Assembly (NCBI GenBank): GCA_013398955.1
Contig: VWPU01017864.1
Coordinates: 1-64,000 of the forward strand
Length of the DNA: 64,000 nt
Reading direction: 5' to 3'
Source: Callaeas wilsoni
Taxonomy: Eukaryota; Chordata; Aves; Passeriformes; Callaeidae
In this document: positions 1 to 11,278 of the stretch, one piece after another
Layout of the letters: each line of letters starts with the position of its first letter
Position numbering within the stretch: the first letter of the stretch is position 1
Position numbers and translations under genes: made by a program
Notes under the pieces: model-generated
What the model saw: the letters and a program-made list of their open reading frames with translations, nothing else
What the model was told of the DNA's origin: nothing
The model's database searches: none

Positions 1-340
1 CGGCCGCACGGAGCCGGGCGGGCGGCGAGCCGAGGGGCGGGGGAGCGCCGAGGGCCCGGATCTGGGTTGCGCGGACGCGGGCTCCACCTAGCAGCCGGCC
101 GGCACCGCACCGCCGCCCCTGCGCCCGCACTGCCCCGCAGCCGCCCCTTACCCCGCACCCTCTGCAACCCCGGCCCCCCGCCCGCCACCACCCGTCCCGC
201 AGCCCCTCCCGAAGGGATCCCGCACCGCCCGATTGCACACTCTGCCCGTGGCTCTCCTGCCAGGCAGCCAATCGCAGCCTCCATACAGGGCACGGACCCG
301 CTCCAAACTGGATCTCCCACGTCCCGATTGGCCGCTTGGA
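1..340. promoter_or_regulatory. CpG island, probable promoter or first-exon region
   Basis: The first 240 or so bases are extremely GC-rich and full of CpG, which contrasts sharply with the AT-rich 63 kb that follows. An Sp1-type GC box (GGGGCGGGG) sits near 36-44, and several G-runs lie within the first 60 bases. CpG density falls gradually to about 340 as the 94-bp repeat takes over. In birds such an island usually marks a transcription start. No initiation codon with a recognisable protein follows on either strand, so the transcribed strand and the gene are unknown; the window may begin inside the island. A donor-like CGGG|GTAAGG on the minus strand near 150 and CAG|GTGGGA on the plus strand near 680 are both possible but prove nothing. 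Confidence 0.75.
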
Positions 341-640
341 ATTTTGTCCCCATCCAAGCAGCCAATTGCAGCCTGCCTTTGCGGCACAGATCCATCACCT
401 GTATGGTTCCATCACCCCCGACTGGGTCCTCTGCCCACTGCTCCCTCCCAGAAAGCCAATTGCAGCTTGTATCTCCAGCACAGGACCCATTCCCCACTAG
501 ATTTCCCAACTCACAATTCCCTCTCAGCCCGTTGTCCCCAGCCAAGCAGCCCATCAGAGCCTGCCTCCTGGTCAAGGATGGTCTGTCTCCCTGCTGCCCA
601 GCACAGGGATGGGGCTCAGCACAGCCTAGCATCAGCTGGG
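170..640. repeat. Degenerate 94-bp tandem repeat carrying CCAAT boxes
   Basis: The motif GCAGCCAAT or a close variant starts at 264, 358, 452 (AAAGCCAAT) and 546 (GCAGCCCAT), each exactly 94 bases apart. A second landmark, CCCGATTG or a variant, recurs at 228, 323, 417 and about 512, and a third (GCACGGACCC, GCACAGATCC, GCACAGGACC) recurs near 290, 384 and 478. The second half of a leading unit is visible at about 205-263, and the last unit decays after about 575. CCAAT boxes lie at 268-272, 362-366 and 456-460, with an inverted one (ATTGG) at 327-331. The 94-base period is not a multiple of three, so an encoded protein repeat is unlikely. I do not recognise it as a known transposon. Confidence 0.75.
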
Positions 641-1803
641 GCCAGCAAGACACCCTCCATCCTTGCCCTGGTAGCCCCAGCAGGTGGGAAACGTGAATCC
701 CTTAGTCTCCTCAGAGTCAGGAACCTCCAGGAAAGAGGACAAGAAGCCTGCCTCTGCGTTAAGGTTTGTAATCTTAAATGGTTACATGGGACTTCTGGAA
801 GTAATGGTGTTTGGCTGGAACATGATAAACACTTTTCTCACCAAACCAAATTGTTTGTTTGCTTTTGGTTTGTGAGGGAAGGACCTAAACAAATCAAACT
901 TTTTTAACAACAAAACAAACAAAAAGGAAGAAAACTGTAGTTTTCTAATTGCCTGAGTGCTGGCACTTGCAACATGCCACACTTTATCCTACTGACCAGA
1001 CCTACCTGGGGAGTTGCTGCTGCACTCCCAGCTTTGACTGCAACCAAGAGACCGGGAAGGGCCCAAATGAGGCCTCCTGGTCCAACCCAAGGAAAATCCA
1101 CTCAGTTTATTATCCTGCTCAGCTTTTTCCTTAACAAGCTCTCAAGTATCCTTGATGATGGAGACTTTGCAAGGCCATCCTTTTAAATGGGATAAGCAAA
1201 TTAAGTAATCTTGTTTGTTAACTTGGACCTTAACTTAACAGGGAAGGTCCTTCCATGAGTCAGGAAGATGCTCGCCCATGTTCCTCTCTGAATTGCTAGT
1301 TAGACAGGCGCAGAAATGTGTATTTAAGGGTAAGAACTGCTATTCTGGATGCATTGACGTGCAGTGGAAAATTAGTACCAATAAACAGAAGTGCTGTTTT
1401 CCCAATAATAAAATCAGGGCCCATTCACTGACACTGCAAAAATAAAGGAAGAGTATCGACTGTGGTCAGGGAAGGGAAATCTAAAATTTTTAACAGATCT
1501 GTCTCAACCATTTCCATTTCCAGTAGATCTCTGCAAAGTCATGTTAGAGAACACCTGTCCTTTCCTACATGGCTGCAGAATAGCCCCACATGTCCAAGTG
1601 AATGATGCATAGTCTTCTACAATCATTTTCTTTAAGAAAAAAAGTAGATTTCAAAACAATTAAAAAGCCATTTTGTGTTGGACCTTACATTTGGCTCGCC
1701 AAAATTATTATTCCCGATGGAAAAAGCCCTTGGAGAATCTACTGCTCCATCTTTGGGAAAGTCCTTTTTGTAACAGCCTTTCTTCTAGAGTCTACATGGA
1801 GGG

Positions 1804-1922
1804 AAAAAACAAAAAATAAAACAAACAAGAAAACAACAACCAAAAAAAACCCCACAAAACCAACCAACCAAACAACCCCACCCCCCAAAAAAACCACAAA
1901 CCAAACTAGCAAAACCACCAAA
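1804..1922. repeat. A/C-rich low-complexity tract
   Basis: About 120 bases are made almost only of A and C on the plus strand (AAAC, AACC and CCAA words with runs of A and C); G and T are nearly absent. It is not a clean microsatellite. Similar tracts recur elsewhere in the window in both orientations, and such imperfect CAAA/AACC tracts are common in bird introns. The open frames across it are compositional artefacts. Confidence 0.85.
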
Positions 1923-3947
1923 TATTTAATACTGCTTCTGCTGGGATGTCCAGAGATATGAGATACGAGATTCTTCAAGATACAATTACCTCTCTGATGA
2001 TATTCACCATTCACCACACATGCTGTGGGAATGAAACAAAGCCCTACAAGTTGAAATTAGATTTCCTCTATATCTTTAAGCTCTGCTTTAATGCAGAGGT
2101 GAGAATGAAATCAATGTTTAGTCAGTGAGTAAAGAAAAGACAGAAAAACACTAAGGTAAAAGTGTGATGGTGTGGTTTTTTCCCCTCTCATAGCATTGCC
2201 TATAATGAAGATGGAAAAAACCTGATAAATTGTGGGGGGAGGCAAAGAAGAGCTTCAAAATGCCACCAGCCTGTTGCACTATTGGTGCTTTTTAAAATCA
2301 TGTCTCGGGCTTAATGCTGTGAGTCAGCCCAGAAAAACTTAGACACAGAATAGTTGCAGTAGGTTGTGCAGTTGTCTCCAGAGGCAACAGCAAGATTATT
2401 CCCCAAAGGATATTTTCCCAGTACTTTGTCCAGCAAAACTTGAAATGTGTCCGGGGATAAGGTTTCCACCAACTCCCCTGAGTGATTACTCCCCAGTCTC
2501 ATATATCTCACCGTTTGGAAGATTTTCCTGCTGTTCAGCCTACATTTTTGCATTTCTTAATTTCATACTATTACTTGTGGTTATGACCCAAATTAATCAA
2601 AGTACTTCAATGCATGCTTAAATTTAGGTATGTGCTCAAGCTCCACTGAAATCATGTACATTGGTGTTTTGCAGGGCTGATGGATCTGCACATGTGTTTT
2701 AGCACTGTGCTGAATCGGGACCATGCATCATGCAAAATAATTATCCTTCTCTTACATATTTTTAAGCCATTATCCTTCCTTTGCATAATTATCGATTAGA
2801 TAAGCTATATATTTAAGCTACTTAATCTCTTCTTATGTATCAGTTTTTCCAAGAGTCTGATCATTTTTCTTTTTCAGATCTGAATTCCCTGAAACTCTTC
2901 TGTGTTTTGTGAGGACAGGTAATGAGGTATTGCAATTTAATGACATATCCCAGGTGTGATTACATAAAAAGCAGTTATTCTGTGCAGTCGGAGGATATAA
3001 CTTACCTTCACCAGCAACCCCAAAGCGCATTGATTTGTTGTGCTGCTCTATCATTTTGTAAGACTCTATAATCTACTCCTATTCTTTTCCATATCCATCA
3101 CCCCGGCATTCAGGTATTTTTTACTTGCAGAGGCAGACAGCCTTTAGGCCTTGAAATTCAGTGTGGTGTTTTACACTGGGAAACCTGTAACAGAACCAAA
3201 TTGCAACCTTAGAGAGGTTTCCAGAACACTCTCTTCCATTGGAAAAAAATAAAAATCTCCGTTTCAAGTTGTATTATTTGAATCTGTTCATCCAGGATTT
3301 TGAGTTCCCAGTCAATTTACTTCAGGAGGATTTGTCACATATACCACCCTGGCACCGTGGTGTCCACATCGTTTGTTGCTCATTATTCCATTATCCCCCA
3401 GGCAGATGTGGAGCTTTAATAATAATTTCATTATTTTATGATGGTTTAAAAGTGGGTTTACTGAAATGTAATTGACTGTGATCCTGATTATTTTCTCCTT
3501 TCTTTCTCCTTCTTTTTCTGAAGATGTGTCCTATTTGCTTTCGCTCTCTTTCTCTCATATTTCCATTAACCTCCATAAACAACTGTCACTGAGCCATTAC
3601 ATTCTGTAATGAATTACTTTATCCTCAAAGATGCATGTCATCTGGACCAATTAATGGATACACATTTCTGCTTTCAGGACTGTTACCAGTTGCCCTACAC
3701 AAAACATACAATGTTTTCTTCACTTCGTGATCAAGTATTATGTTTGGTTTTCATGTTTTTTTCCCCAATCTGAAGTACTGTCATGACAAAACTACATGAA
3801 TTTTTAAAAACAAATGCTGTGGAGTGAGTCAAATAAACATCACAGACTCCCTGCTATAGATCCAGCAAAACTCAGCTTATCTGTGGTAAACCCGCATTTC
3901 CATCATAAAATCCCAACAGTTCGAGCTTACCAATTTCTTTAACAACT

Positions 3948-3950
<3 letters not shown>

Positions 3951-3981
<31 letters not shown>

Positions 3982-4001
3982 CAAATAGATAGATCAAATA
4001 G
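3951..4001 (+). repeat. GATA microsatellite, interrupted
   Basis: A pure (GATA)n run covers 3951-3980. It is followed by two longer units of the type AGATAGATCAAAT, which look like a local higher-order duplication of the repeat edge. Likely polymorphic in length. Confidence 0.95.
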
Positions 4002-4614
4002 ACCTCGACAGACTCCACATTTTGTGTTTTCTTCTTCTGCATCATTGTCTCCTCCGTGGTCCTGGTTTAGGAAAGCACCGTAAGACCCCTCTCTGCCAGG
4101 GACTCACCTCATGTTTTTGCATGCTGAATTTTCCCACACTCGTTTTTAGGCATGAACCTCAGTGGAATTGTTTGCACCGGGCTCGAGCAAAATTCCAAAA
4201 TAAGGAGTAGGTCAAGAGCAGAAATCAGTGACAAGGCTCACACTTAATCTGACTTTTGTAGTCTCTTCCACCTTCATCTTCATTTTGATACCATTTTTCT
4301 AGGTGCAAGAATAACCTCAAAAAATAACAAAAGATCTCCTGCCACATTACACAGAAAATGCAACTAATAATAATTAAATTTTGAAAACATAGGCTGTCAA
4401 AAAAATGCTTTCCACTTAAGGGATGGTTTAAGCCATAGCACACTGGCCACTGATAGTACGTTTGCAGTGCCTTGGCACCAACAAAACAGCCTAAAGGAGA
4501 GAAAGTGCCGTGGGACATCTGGTCTCTGACTTTCAGGTAACATATTTCCTTGCAGCCTGTTCATGCCCAATGCCTGGTGCAGCAGAAGATGGGTTCTCAT
4601 TGTCTCAGTAAAAG

Positions 4615-5202
4615 TGTGCTGGTTTCAGCTGGGGTAGAGTTAATTTTGTGCACAGAGGCTATTATTGGGCTGTGTTTTGGATTTGTGCTGAACACAGCGA
4701 TGATAATCTAAAGATGTTTTTGTTATTGCTGAGCAGGGCTTGCACAGAGCCAAGGCCTCTTCTGTTGTTTGTACTGCCACGCTGGCAGGGAGGCTGGGAA
4801 TACACAGGAGGCTGGGAGGAGACACAGCCAAGACAGGTGACCCAAACTGACCAAAGGGACATTCCAGACCATGCAACATCATGCTCAGTGTATAAAGTGG
4901 GGAGAAGAAGGAGGAAGAGGGGACATTTGGAGTGATGGTGGTTTTCTTCTCAAGTTAGGTGTGCTGGGGCCCTGTTCACTTGGAGATGGCTGAACACATT
5001 CCTGCCCATGGGAAGCACTGAATGAATTCCTTGTTTTGCTTTGCTTGAGTGCGCCGCTTTTGCTTTTCCTATTAAACTGTCTTTATCTCAACCCACGGGT
5101 TTTCTAGCTTTTGCTGTTCCAATTCTCTCACCAATCTTACTGGTGGGGGAGTGAGTGAGCTGTTGCATGGGGCTTTGTTGATGGCTGAGGTAAACCATGA
5201 CA
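4615..5202 (+). mobile_element. Solo LTR of an avian ERVL-type endogenous retrovirus
   Basis: A 588-bp block begins TGTGCTGGTTTCAGCTGGG and ends AAACCATGACA, the TG...CA ends of a retroviral LTR. It has the layout of the abundant avian ERVL LTR: U3 with the GCTGAGCAGGGCTTGCACAG segment, a TATA box (TATAAAG) at 4891-4897, a purine-rich stretch just after it, the TTCCTTGTTTTGCTTTGCTTG block, an ATTAAA polyadenylation signal at 5071-5076, then TTTATCTCAACCCACGGG and a closing GGGGGAGTGAGTGAGCTG segment. Flanks AAAAG (4610-4614) and AACAG (5203-5207) may be an imperfect 5-bp target duplication. No gag, pol or env lies on either side, so it is a recombined solo LTR. The family assignment is from memory of the consensus. 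Confidence 0.92.
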
Positions 5203-8200
5203 AACAGAAATATGCTAGATTTTCTTTTGGTATTCCTACTCTTTTGGTGGGCGTCAGTGCTGTTTCAGTGCTTCCTGAAGCGTGGGCACTAGGGACATGG
5301 AAAGACTTCCTGGCACAAATGCTCAAGATAGGGTGTTGCCCTGAAAAGTGTAGTGTTCAGTCCAACTGGGAAGGCTGTGCAAACCCGCTGTGGAAGACAG
5401 GTGGTGACTGGTTGACTGGTGGCTTAGACACGGATTGCAAAATGGCCATGCATAAAAGCTATCTGAACTGTTGACTTGAATCTGTCTGTAGTCGAGGTAA
5501 TAAGGCAATTAGACACAAAAATCATTAATAATTTAGCTTAATTGAAACCTAACAGTACAGACTTCCTCTATGATTCCAAGTTATTTCAACTGTTTGGAAA
5601 GCATGACCTGTCTCTGTTGTTCTAGTACATATGTAATGTGGGAGAAAATAGAAATTGTCACTAGAATTTCACTTTAAAGCAACTTTTGTTGCTTTTTTTC
5701 TCTCATTAATTTTAACCCGTGAATTCTGAGAGCTAGCTCTGATTCTATTTTCAAATAAAGCCTCTTTTTGTGTGTGGATAAATCAGGCTGTAAGATCTAA
5801 CTGGCTGTCATAGAGCAAGGGTGGGACTTTGATATAGAAGTCATGTTAAAGCAGATGGGTGTGCTGAGCATGCTTCAGCCAGGCTAAATGGGAAGAGCAA
5901 TTAAATGCTCTTCCACACAGTTATTGCTGAAACAACAGGAAGCAGAAATAGCAGAGTAAATAAGCTGTGCCATCAGAGAGGTTTCCCTGGAACTGACAGC
6001 AAATTTGGAAGCAAAGGGGTTTGTTGGTTGCAGCTGCTAGTAGAAGTCAGAAAAGTTCAGGGAAACCAGGAAAAAAACCAATAAACAGCAAAATCAATGG
6101 CTTAGTTGAGAAGGAGAAGAAGCAGAATGATTTTTAGGACCAAAACAGTGGACAGTAGTTATGGGCTGGATGTTGATTTACTCTTGCAGTATTCAGGAAA
6201 ATCAGACGTTCTTTGTAACAAACAACCCAACAACACACAGATACTTGACACCCATACTCCTTAGGAAACCAACGGACTGACCTTAATCTGTAGGGCACTT
6301 GAAGACACACGTTGCACGCTGCAACTTAGCATGACTCCACCGGCCAGGATCATGGAGCCTTTACACACTGCAAGAAACCAGCATGTCCCACGAGGAAGAG
6401 TGGCAAATCCACCACTAGCATCCTTCACAGCGTTGCCATGAAGGATGAATTACACCAATGTCCAGAAGGTAAGGTTCCAGTTCGCATTGCTTGCTGGGCT
6501 TGAGGGAAATTTGAGCTACTGGGAGAAATGCTGTATCGGCCCTAGGGACTGCTGGGCACGGTGCTTTGGCAGTACTCTGAACCATCTATCCTGTAATGCT
6601 CATATCATCTGTAAACACTGATCTCACCTATCTCATGGCAAGCAGGATTAGAGAGAAAAAAACAAGGGAAAATACCACTCTTATTGCAACACTGTGGGAG
6701 GATTTAAAGCCATTTGGGAAACAAAAGTAGGAAATGATCACAGCTAAGAAATTAATGTTTTAAAGGTACTCTCTGAGGACTTTGACTGCCCTGGTATAAA
6801 TTTAGTATTCATGGTATTAATGGAAAAAAATCTAAACTGAATAGGAAATTAACTTTCATACTTGAGGTTATGCTGCAGTGGTAAAGTGATCCTAATTATT
6901 TTTAAGAGTAAATGCTATTGCTAGGGGTAAATCAGGTTTCAAAAAGAAGGAAATCAATAATACAAAGATAGATTTTTAAGATTTCAAATGATAAAACCGG
7001 GTAGAGTTGTTTGTATAGAATACAACAGAAAATCCCTTCAGTGAAACATGCATAAGGTTAAATCTTGAGCAGATACCTCATGCATACAATTTAATGAATA
7101 AAAAACATAAATCAGATAAGACTGGGTCAAAACACAGACAAAGGAATGATACCAAAAATCAGGGCTTTAAGAAATGGGTGGTTGTGCAGAGACATGCAAT
7201 TGATCTTTTTCGTCTTCTACATGACCTTTTTGCCTCCTGGACTCCGTTTTGGAAATCGGTAGAATGATTTTTTATTAAGTTCAGTTTTCTTTTAACGCAT
7301 AGCAGCAGTCACTGAAATAATGGCTTTTTTTACCCCCTACTGTACAGTTGATTGGCACATCCTTGTTTCACACATTCATTTTATAAATCTTTTAATGCTT
7401 CCTCTGATTGAGTCACAGGAAAATGATCCAAGACAAATGGGCAATCTAATCTTCAGATAGTTAGCACAGTGCCTGGCAGCTGAAGAGAAAGCAAACAAAA
7501 CATTGAAATGTACCAGCAGGGGCACCCAACAATTCGGAAGAGATGACTGAAATGCAGAAAGGGCCGGTGGACTCCTACCTGAGGGCTGTGTGAAGTGCTG
7601 AGTAGTCCATTACCAAGGTACTGATACCATAACAGTGCAAAAGAGGTGGCAGTGCCAGGTAGTCTTGAATGTTCCTAAGTATGGCTACAGATGTACCCAA
7701 TTAGTTTTGTGCTCATTAGGGCTGTAGAAGAGAGGGACTTGCTGAGACAAATTCTGAAAGGCAAAGAGGAGCAAGCACCATGTACCTAATGTCTTTCATG
7801 AAGGATAACAGGATGGACTATAAAATGTTATCAACGAGCACACAAGAAAAGGGGGTCAGGGACCTCACCTATTCAGCCAAATGGAAATCTGACAGCAATC
7901 AGTATCTGGAGCAGATTTCAAAAGAGAGTTTCAGGTGCATAATCTCAGCAGAGGCCAGTGGGAATTGTGCTCCTAAATCCCTTACACACTAATCCCTGCT
8001 TTTGCATGGCTATAAAGAAAAATAACAAACATATGGTGAGGACTGTAGGTAGCCTGATATCAGCACGTATAAAATGTGTAGTGGTGGCCTCTCTTTAAGC
8101 CTGAACTCATCACTTGGTAACTTTGGCTGAACAGGAGTTTATTATTCATAACTCTAAAATCCACCCCATCTCATTTCATCGTCTAAGCTGTACAATCAAT

Positions 8201-9445
8201 AATTCAAGTACGAATTTTAAGAAGATTTCCAAATTAAGCCAGACACCCTAATGTATAGGACATATCACACCAATTAGTATACACTACAGCTTCTTGGTGA
8301 GCCAAGATGAGAGCAGCATAGTGATTTGGAAAATATGAATATCATTATGCTGAAGAGATGCTTAGAGCAGTAGGTAGGGAATAAGGTTCAAGCACTGGAA
8401 TTGCTTTTCAGATGTGACCCTCAATATATTTTGGAGATTTATATCCAGTGCCAAGCCTCTGTAAATTGACTGGCAAATTGATGTGTCCTGGATCACCAGG
8501 CTCTTTCATGGAACACAGCTAAACCCCTAAATACCATTAACATTGATAGAATTTAAGTCTGATTTTCCAAACAAACTGCTATGGGAATTTTGCCTTTCAT
8601 TGATCTTTTGTGCTCTTCAGTGCTCCAAATTGAGGAGAATTGCAGTCTATGAAGACACCCGGAGGAACAAACAGAAGTAGCAACTTCCTGTTCCAGCACT
8701 CAACCACTGAGTTACAAATGAGGTGGAGATGGTTTCAGTTCTGTCTTCGAAGCATAACCAGGCAGTTGCCGTCAGGTTCTCACCTCGTAAGAGCACAGTT
8801 GCCCCTTTAAACTGAGGACATCCACAAAATGGGCTTTCTTCAGAACATAGCGTGCCACTGGGCTCAGTCCTCAGCTAACTTCAGTTTATGTGTCTGCAGT
8901 GATCTGAGCTCAGAACACCAATATGCACAGAGCTCCCAGTTACCTGTGTCATCCAGTACACCCTTTTCCTCAGGTACATCTTACTCAGTTTCAGCTTGTT
9001 CAAATGGTCTATGCAAGGACAGAACTGCAGTACAGCTGTTTTTTGCAGTGTTGCTTACCTGGTGCCACATGCTTGTTTGTGACATTTTCTGGGCACTAGA
9101 TGGCCTGGATGTGGCAGCGGAGAACATCATCAAATATGATGCAAACAGCAAAATTCCTGCTTTGTGGTGGTAAATCCAGGGTGCCCATCATAAATTTAAA
9201 TCTAGGTTATGCGTTACCTTGCCTTCTGCTTCTTGGAGCACTGACATAGAATGCCCTTTTTAAACAGGGCCCATAAAACTCCTTGTAGTTTAAGTCTACT
9301 TACATGTTGAAGATTGCAAGCTTTTGTGTACAAAGAAGGGAGGAATAATCTCTCCCTCTGAAATTTATGATCAGTCTGAGGGCAGTGTAACATCGCTGGC
9401 CCCACATTGCTCTCTTTCAAGTCAAAATAGCACTGTAATGTACGC
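5203..9445. other. No gene recognised; unique AT-rich sequence
   Basis: No long open frame and no recognisable domain. The stretch holds a perfect short hairpin at 5891-5914, a possible exon ending in a strong donor consensus at 6468, and near 7940-7990 words (CAGTGGGAATTGTGCTCCTAAATCCC) that faintly resemble an old amniote repeat. None is firm enough to annotate as a gene. Confidence 0.55.
5891..5914. repeat. Perfect 9-bp inverted repeat with 6-base loop
   Basis: GGAAGAGCA (5891-5899) and TGCTCTTCC (5906-5914) are exact reverse complements around the loop ATTAAA. A further imperfect palindrome, GCTGAGCATGCTTCAGC, lies just upstream near 5862-5878. The stem is too short for a microRNA precursor. 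Confidence 0.8.
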
Positions 9446-9550
9446 TTTTTTTGTTGTTTTGGTTTTTTGTTGACGGTGGATTTTTTGGTTGGTTTTTTCA
9501 TTATTTTATTTTGTAGGGTTTATTGCTTGGTTTTGTTTGGGTTCACCCTG
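9446..9550. repeat. G/T-rich low-complexity tract
   Basis: This is the reverse-orientation counterpart of the A/C tracts: T runs separated by G or GG, with TTTTGG and TTGTT words and very little A or C. It ends at the TTTTGTTTGGG near 9541. Confidence 0.75.
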
Positions 9551-10904
9551 GGTTTTCTTTTATTTTTATGTTTTTATTTACTTTTCTGTAGTTCCACTCA
9601 TTACCTTGTTGGCTCTGTTAAATACTAGCTGTCCACACTCATGCTTTTCTGTATTTAAGGTCTTGGACTAAGGATTCCTGCTAGGGCTGCTGACGTTATT
9701 GATGAGCTAGTTGAGGTGTTATTTTTTTTCTTTAATGTGGCTATCCTCTAGCTCGGAGGGTTCAAGACAGTGGTGTTGCATGCTCCTTGGTGTCCTTCCA
9801 AGGACTGACATACAGGTGGATATTCTGTTGCTTGGCTCTGTGACCAAACGCCTGTAGACTGCTGGCTTTTCTTTTGCTGACCTTGAGCATCCCCCTCTTA
9901 CAAATTCCTGGGTGTCATTTACACCTTCGAAGAAAAGCATATTTACTTTAACACATGTATTGAAAGGGAAGGGTCATCCCTAAAGAAATAAAGCTGTTGT
10001 TTTATTTGGGAAGAGCAGTAAGATATAGCCCTTCCAGTGGAGATCCACATTTGCCTCTTTGGCTGTGTATCCCAGCCCCTGGGCTAAACAGAGGCTGAAG
10101 CAGAATAGTCCATTCAGGCTGCAGAGCTGATCCTGCACATAAAAGCTGAAGGGAATGGAATGGCTGAGGCAGAAACCTGCATTTCAGCTCTCCAGGCCAT
10201 ATCTGTACCTAGCTGACCTTCATGCATAGTTTTCCTGTACAAAGAATATTGGGCAAGGAGAGGCCACCTGCTTCATCAAGCTGGATCTCATTGTGTGGCA
10301 GACACCTACACTTCAATGTTCATCAAAACTAGCTAGGGTTTTATCTGTAGTATATTAATGCTAATAACGAGTATATATTTCTATAGATGTGTTAGCAATA
10401 TCTAGAGGGCACTGTTACTGCTGCTGTTGTCTCTGTTTTTCTGCTATACCATCCAGGTTTTCAGGGGTTCCAATTCAAATCCAGCTATCAATGAGTTTCA
10501 GATGCTATTATCATGTTTTATATTTGTTTTTAGAAAGGTGCATGGTTTACGTTTCTCATGTGCGCAATATCGGTTTATATTTGGGTTACATATTTATTTA
10601 TTTATTTATGTTATATTTATATTGGTTTTCCCAATAAGTTTTTAAGTAATTGTAATTATGCTTTCTGTGTCATTGCCAGTCATGTATGTTTGTATTATGC
10701 TGCATTCTCAGTCTGGCATTTCCAAGAAGTGGACAAGCAGTGTCCACGATGATACAGTCTTCTTCCTTCCTTTCTAAGGCCACCATGCTGGATCTGCTAG
10801 CATGTTCCTTATGGTCATTAGCAGCCAAAAATAATCTCAAGGGGATTTTTACACATCAGTATTTCTTACTTGGTCTAAGGTTGCAACTGATGCCTTCTAG
10901 AGGC
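9551..10904. other. No gene recognised
   Basis: Unique AT-rich sequence with ordinary short open frames. A T/A-rich patch of TTTA words lies at 10585-10625. I see no transposon and no domain. Confidence 0.55.
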
Positions 10905-11278
10905 TGACCTGGGACAGAGGCTGGACAAAGTGAAAGGATAAAGGGTAGGTATTTATTGAAAGGCCTTCACAGGGCGCACCTTGGGCAGTGCAGGAGTCTT
11001 GCAGAGACTACACTCAGGATGGACGACAGCCACACGTTTTTTGGACAGATATAAGGTGTGTGGAGTGGCGTATCGGAGGTTAATTGTCAAATTACAGCTT
11101 CAGGCAGTGGAGTCCCATTCTCTTAGTTTGCTCCCCCTCAACGCACTTTTGTTTACATTTCTTGGGGCCTGAGACAGTGAGGTGGCCTTGATTCCCAGGC
11201 CTAGAGAGGAATTGTTGTGTCTGACAAAAACAGGAAAAGCAGTTGCTAACACTCTATATGGAGTTCAGAGTTACACAC
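10905..11278 (-). mobile_element. Probable solo LTR of a songbird-type endogenous retrovirus
   Basis: The block with GGTATTTATTGAAAGGCC (near 10945), CACCTTGGGCAGTGCAGGAG, GATATAAGGTGTG (near 11047), AATTACAGCTTCAGGCAG and GGAAAAGCAGTTGCTAACAC matches the pattern of LTRs repeated many times in songbird genomes. Read on the minus strand it has a TATA-like segment and then an AATAAA signal (complement of TTTATT near 10951), so the LTR is on the minus strand. TG near 10905 and CA near 11278 are plausible ends, but I found no clear target-site duplication, so the limits are approximate. No internal retroviral coding sequence adjoins it. The identification rests on memory of similar sequences. Confidence 0.6.

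Larger units (their letters stand above)
700..4614. other. No gene recognised; AT-rich intronic or intergenic DNA
   Basis: Apart from the A/C tract at 1804-1922 and the GATA microsatellite at 3951-4001, I see only unique AT-rich sequence. Open frames are short and carry no recognisable domain. A short interval at 2878-2918 has good splice-site consensus on both sides and is discussed as a finding. A long pyrimidine tract ending in AG at about 3496-3525 resembles a splice acceptor, but no convincing exon follows it. Confidence 0.6.

Noticed and set aside
67..907. Open frames of 209 and 224 codons at the left end, proline- and serine-rich
   Set aside because: They run through the 94-bp tandem repeat, whose period is not a multiple of three, so each unit is read in a different frame; no domain, and the length is explained by GC-rich sequence with few stops.
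1739..2017. Minus-strand frame rich in Val, Phe and Gly
   Set aside because: Produced by the A/C tract at 1804-1922 read on the other strand.
8980..9170. Minus-strand donor consensus CCAG|GTAAGC near 9058 with an open stretch before it
   Set aside because: No acceptor that fits and no recognisable protein; isolated donor-like sequences are common in 64 kb.
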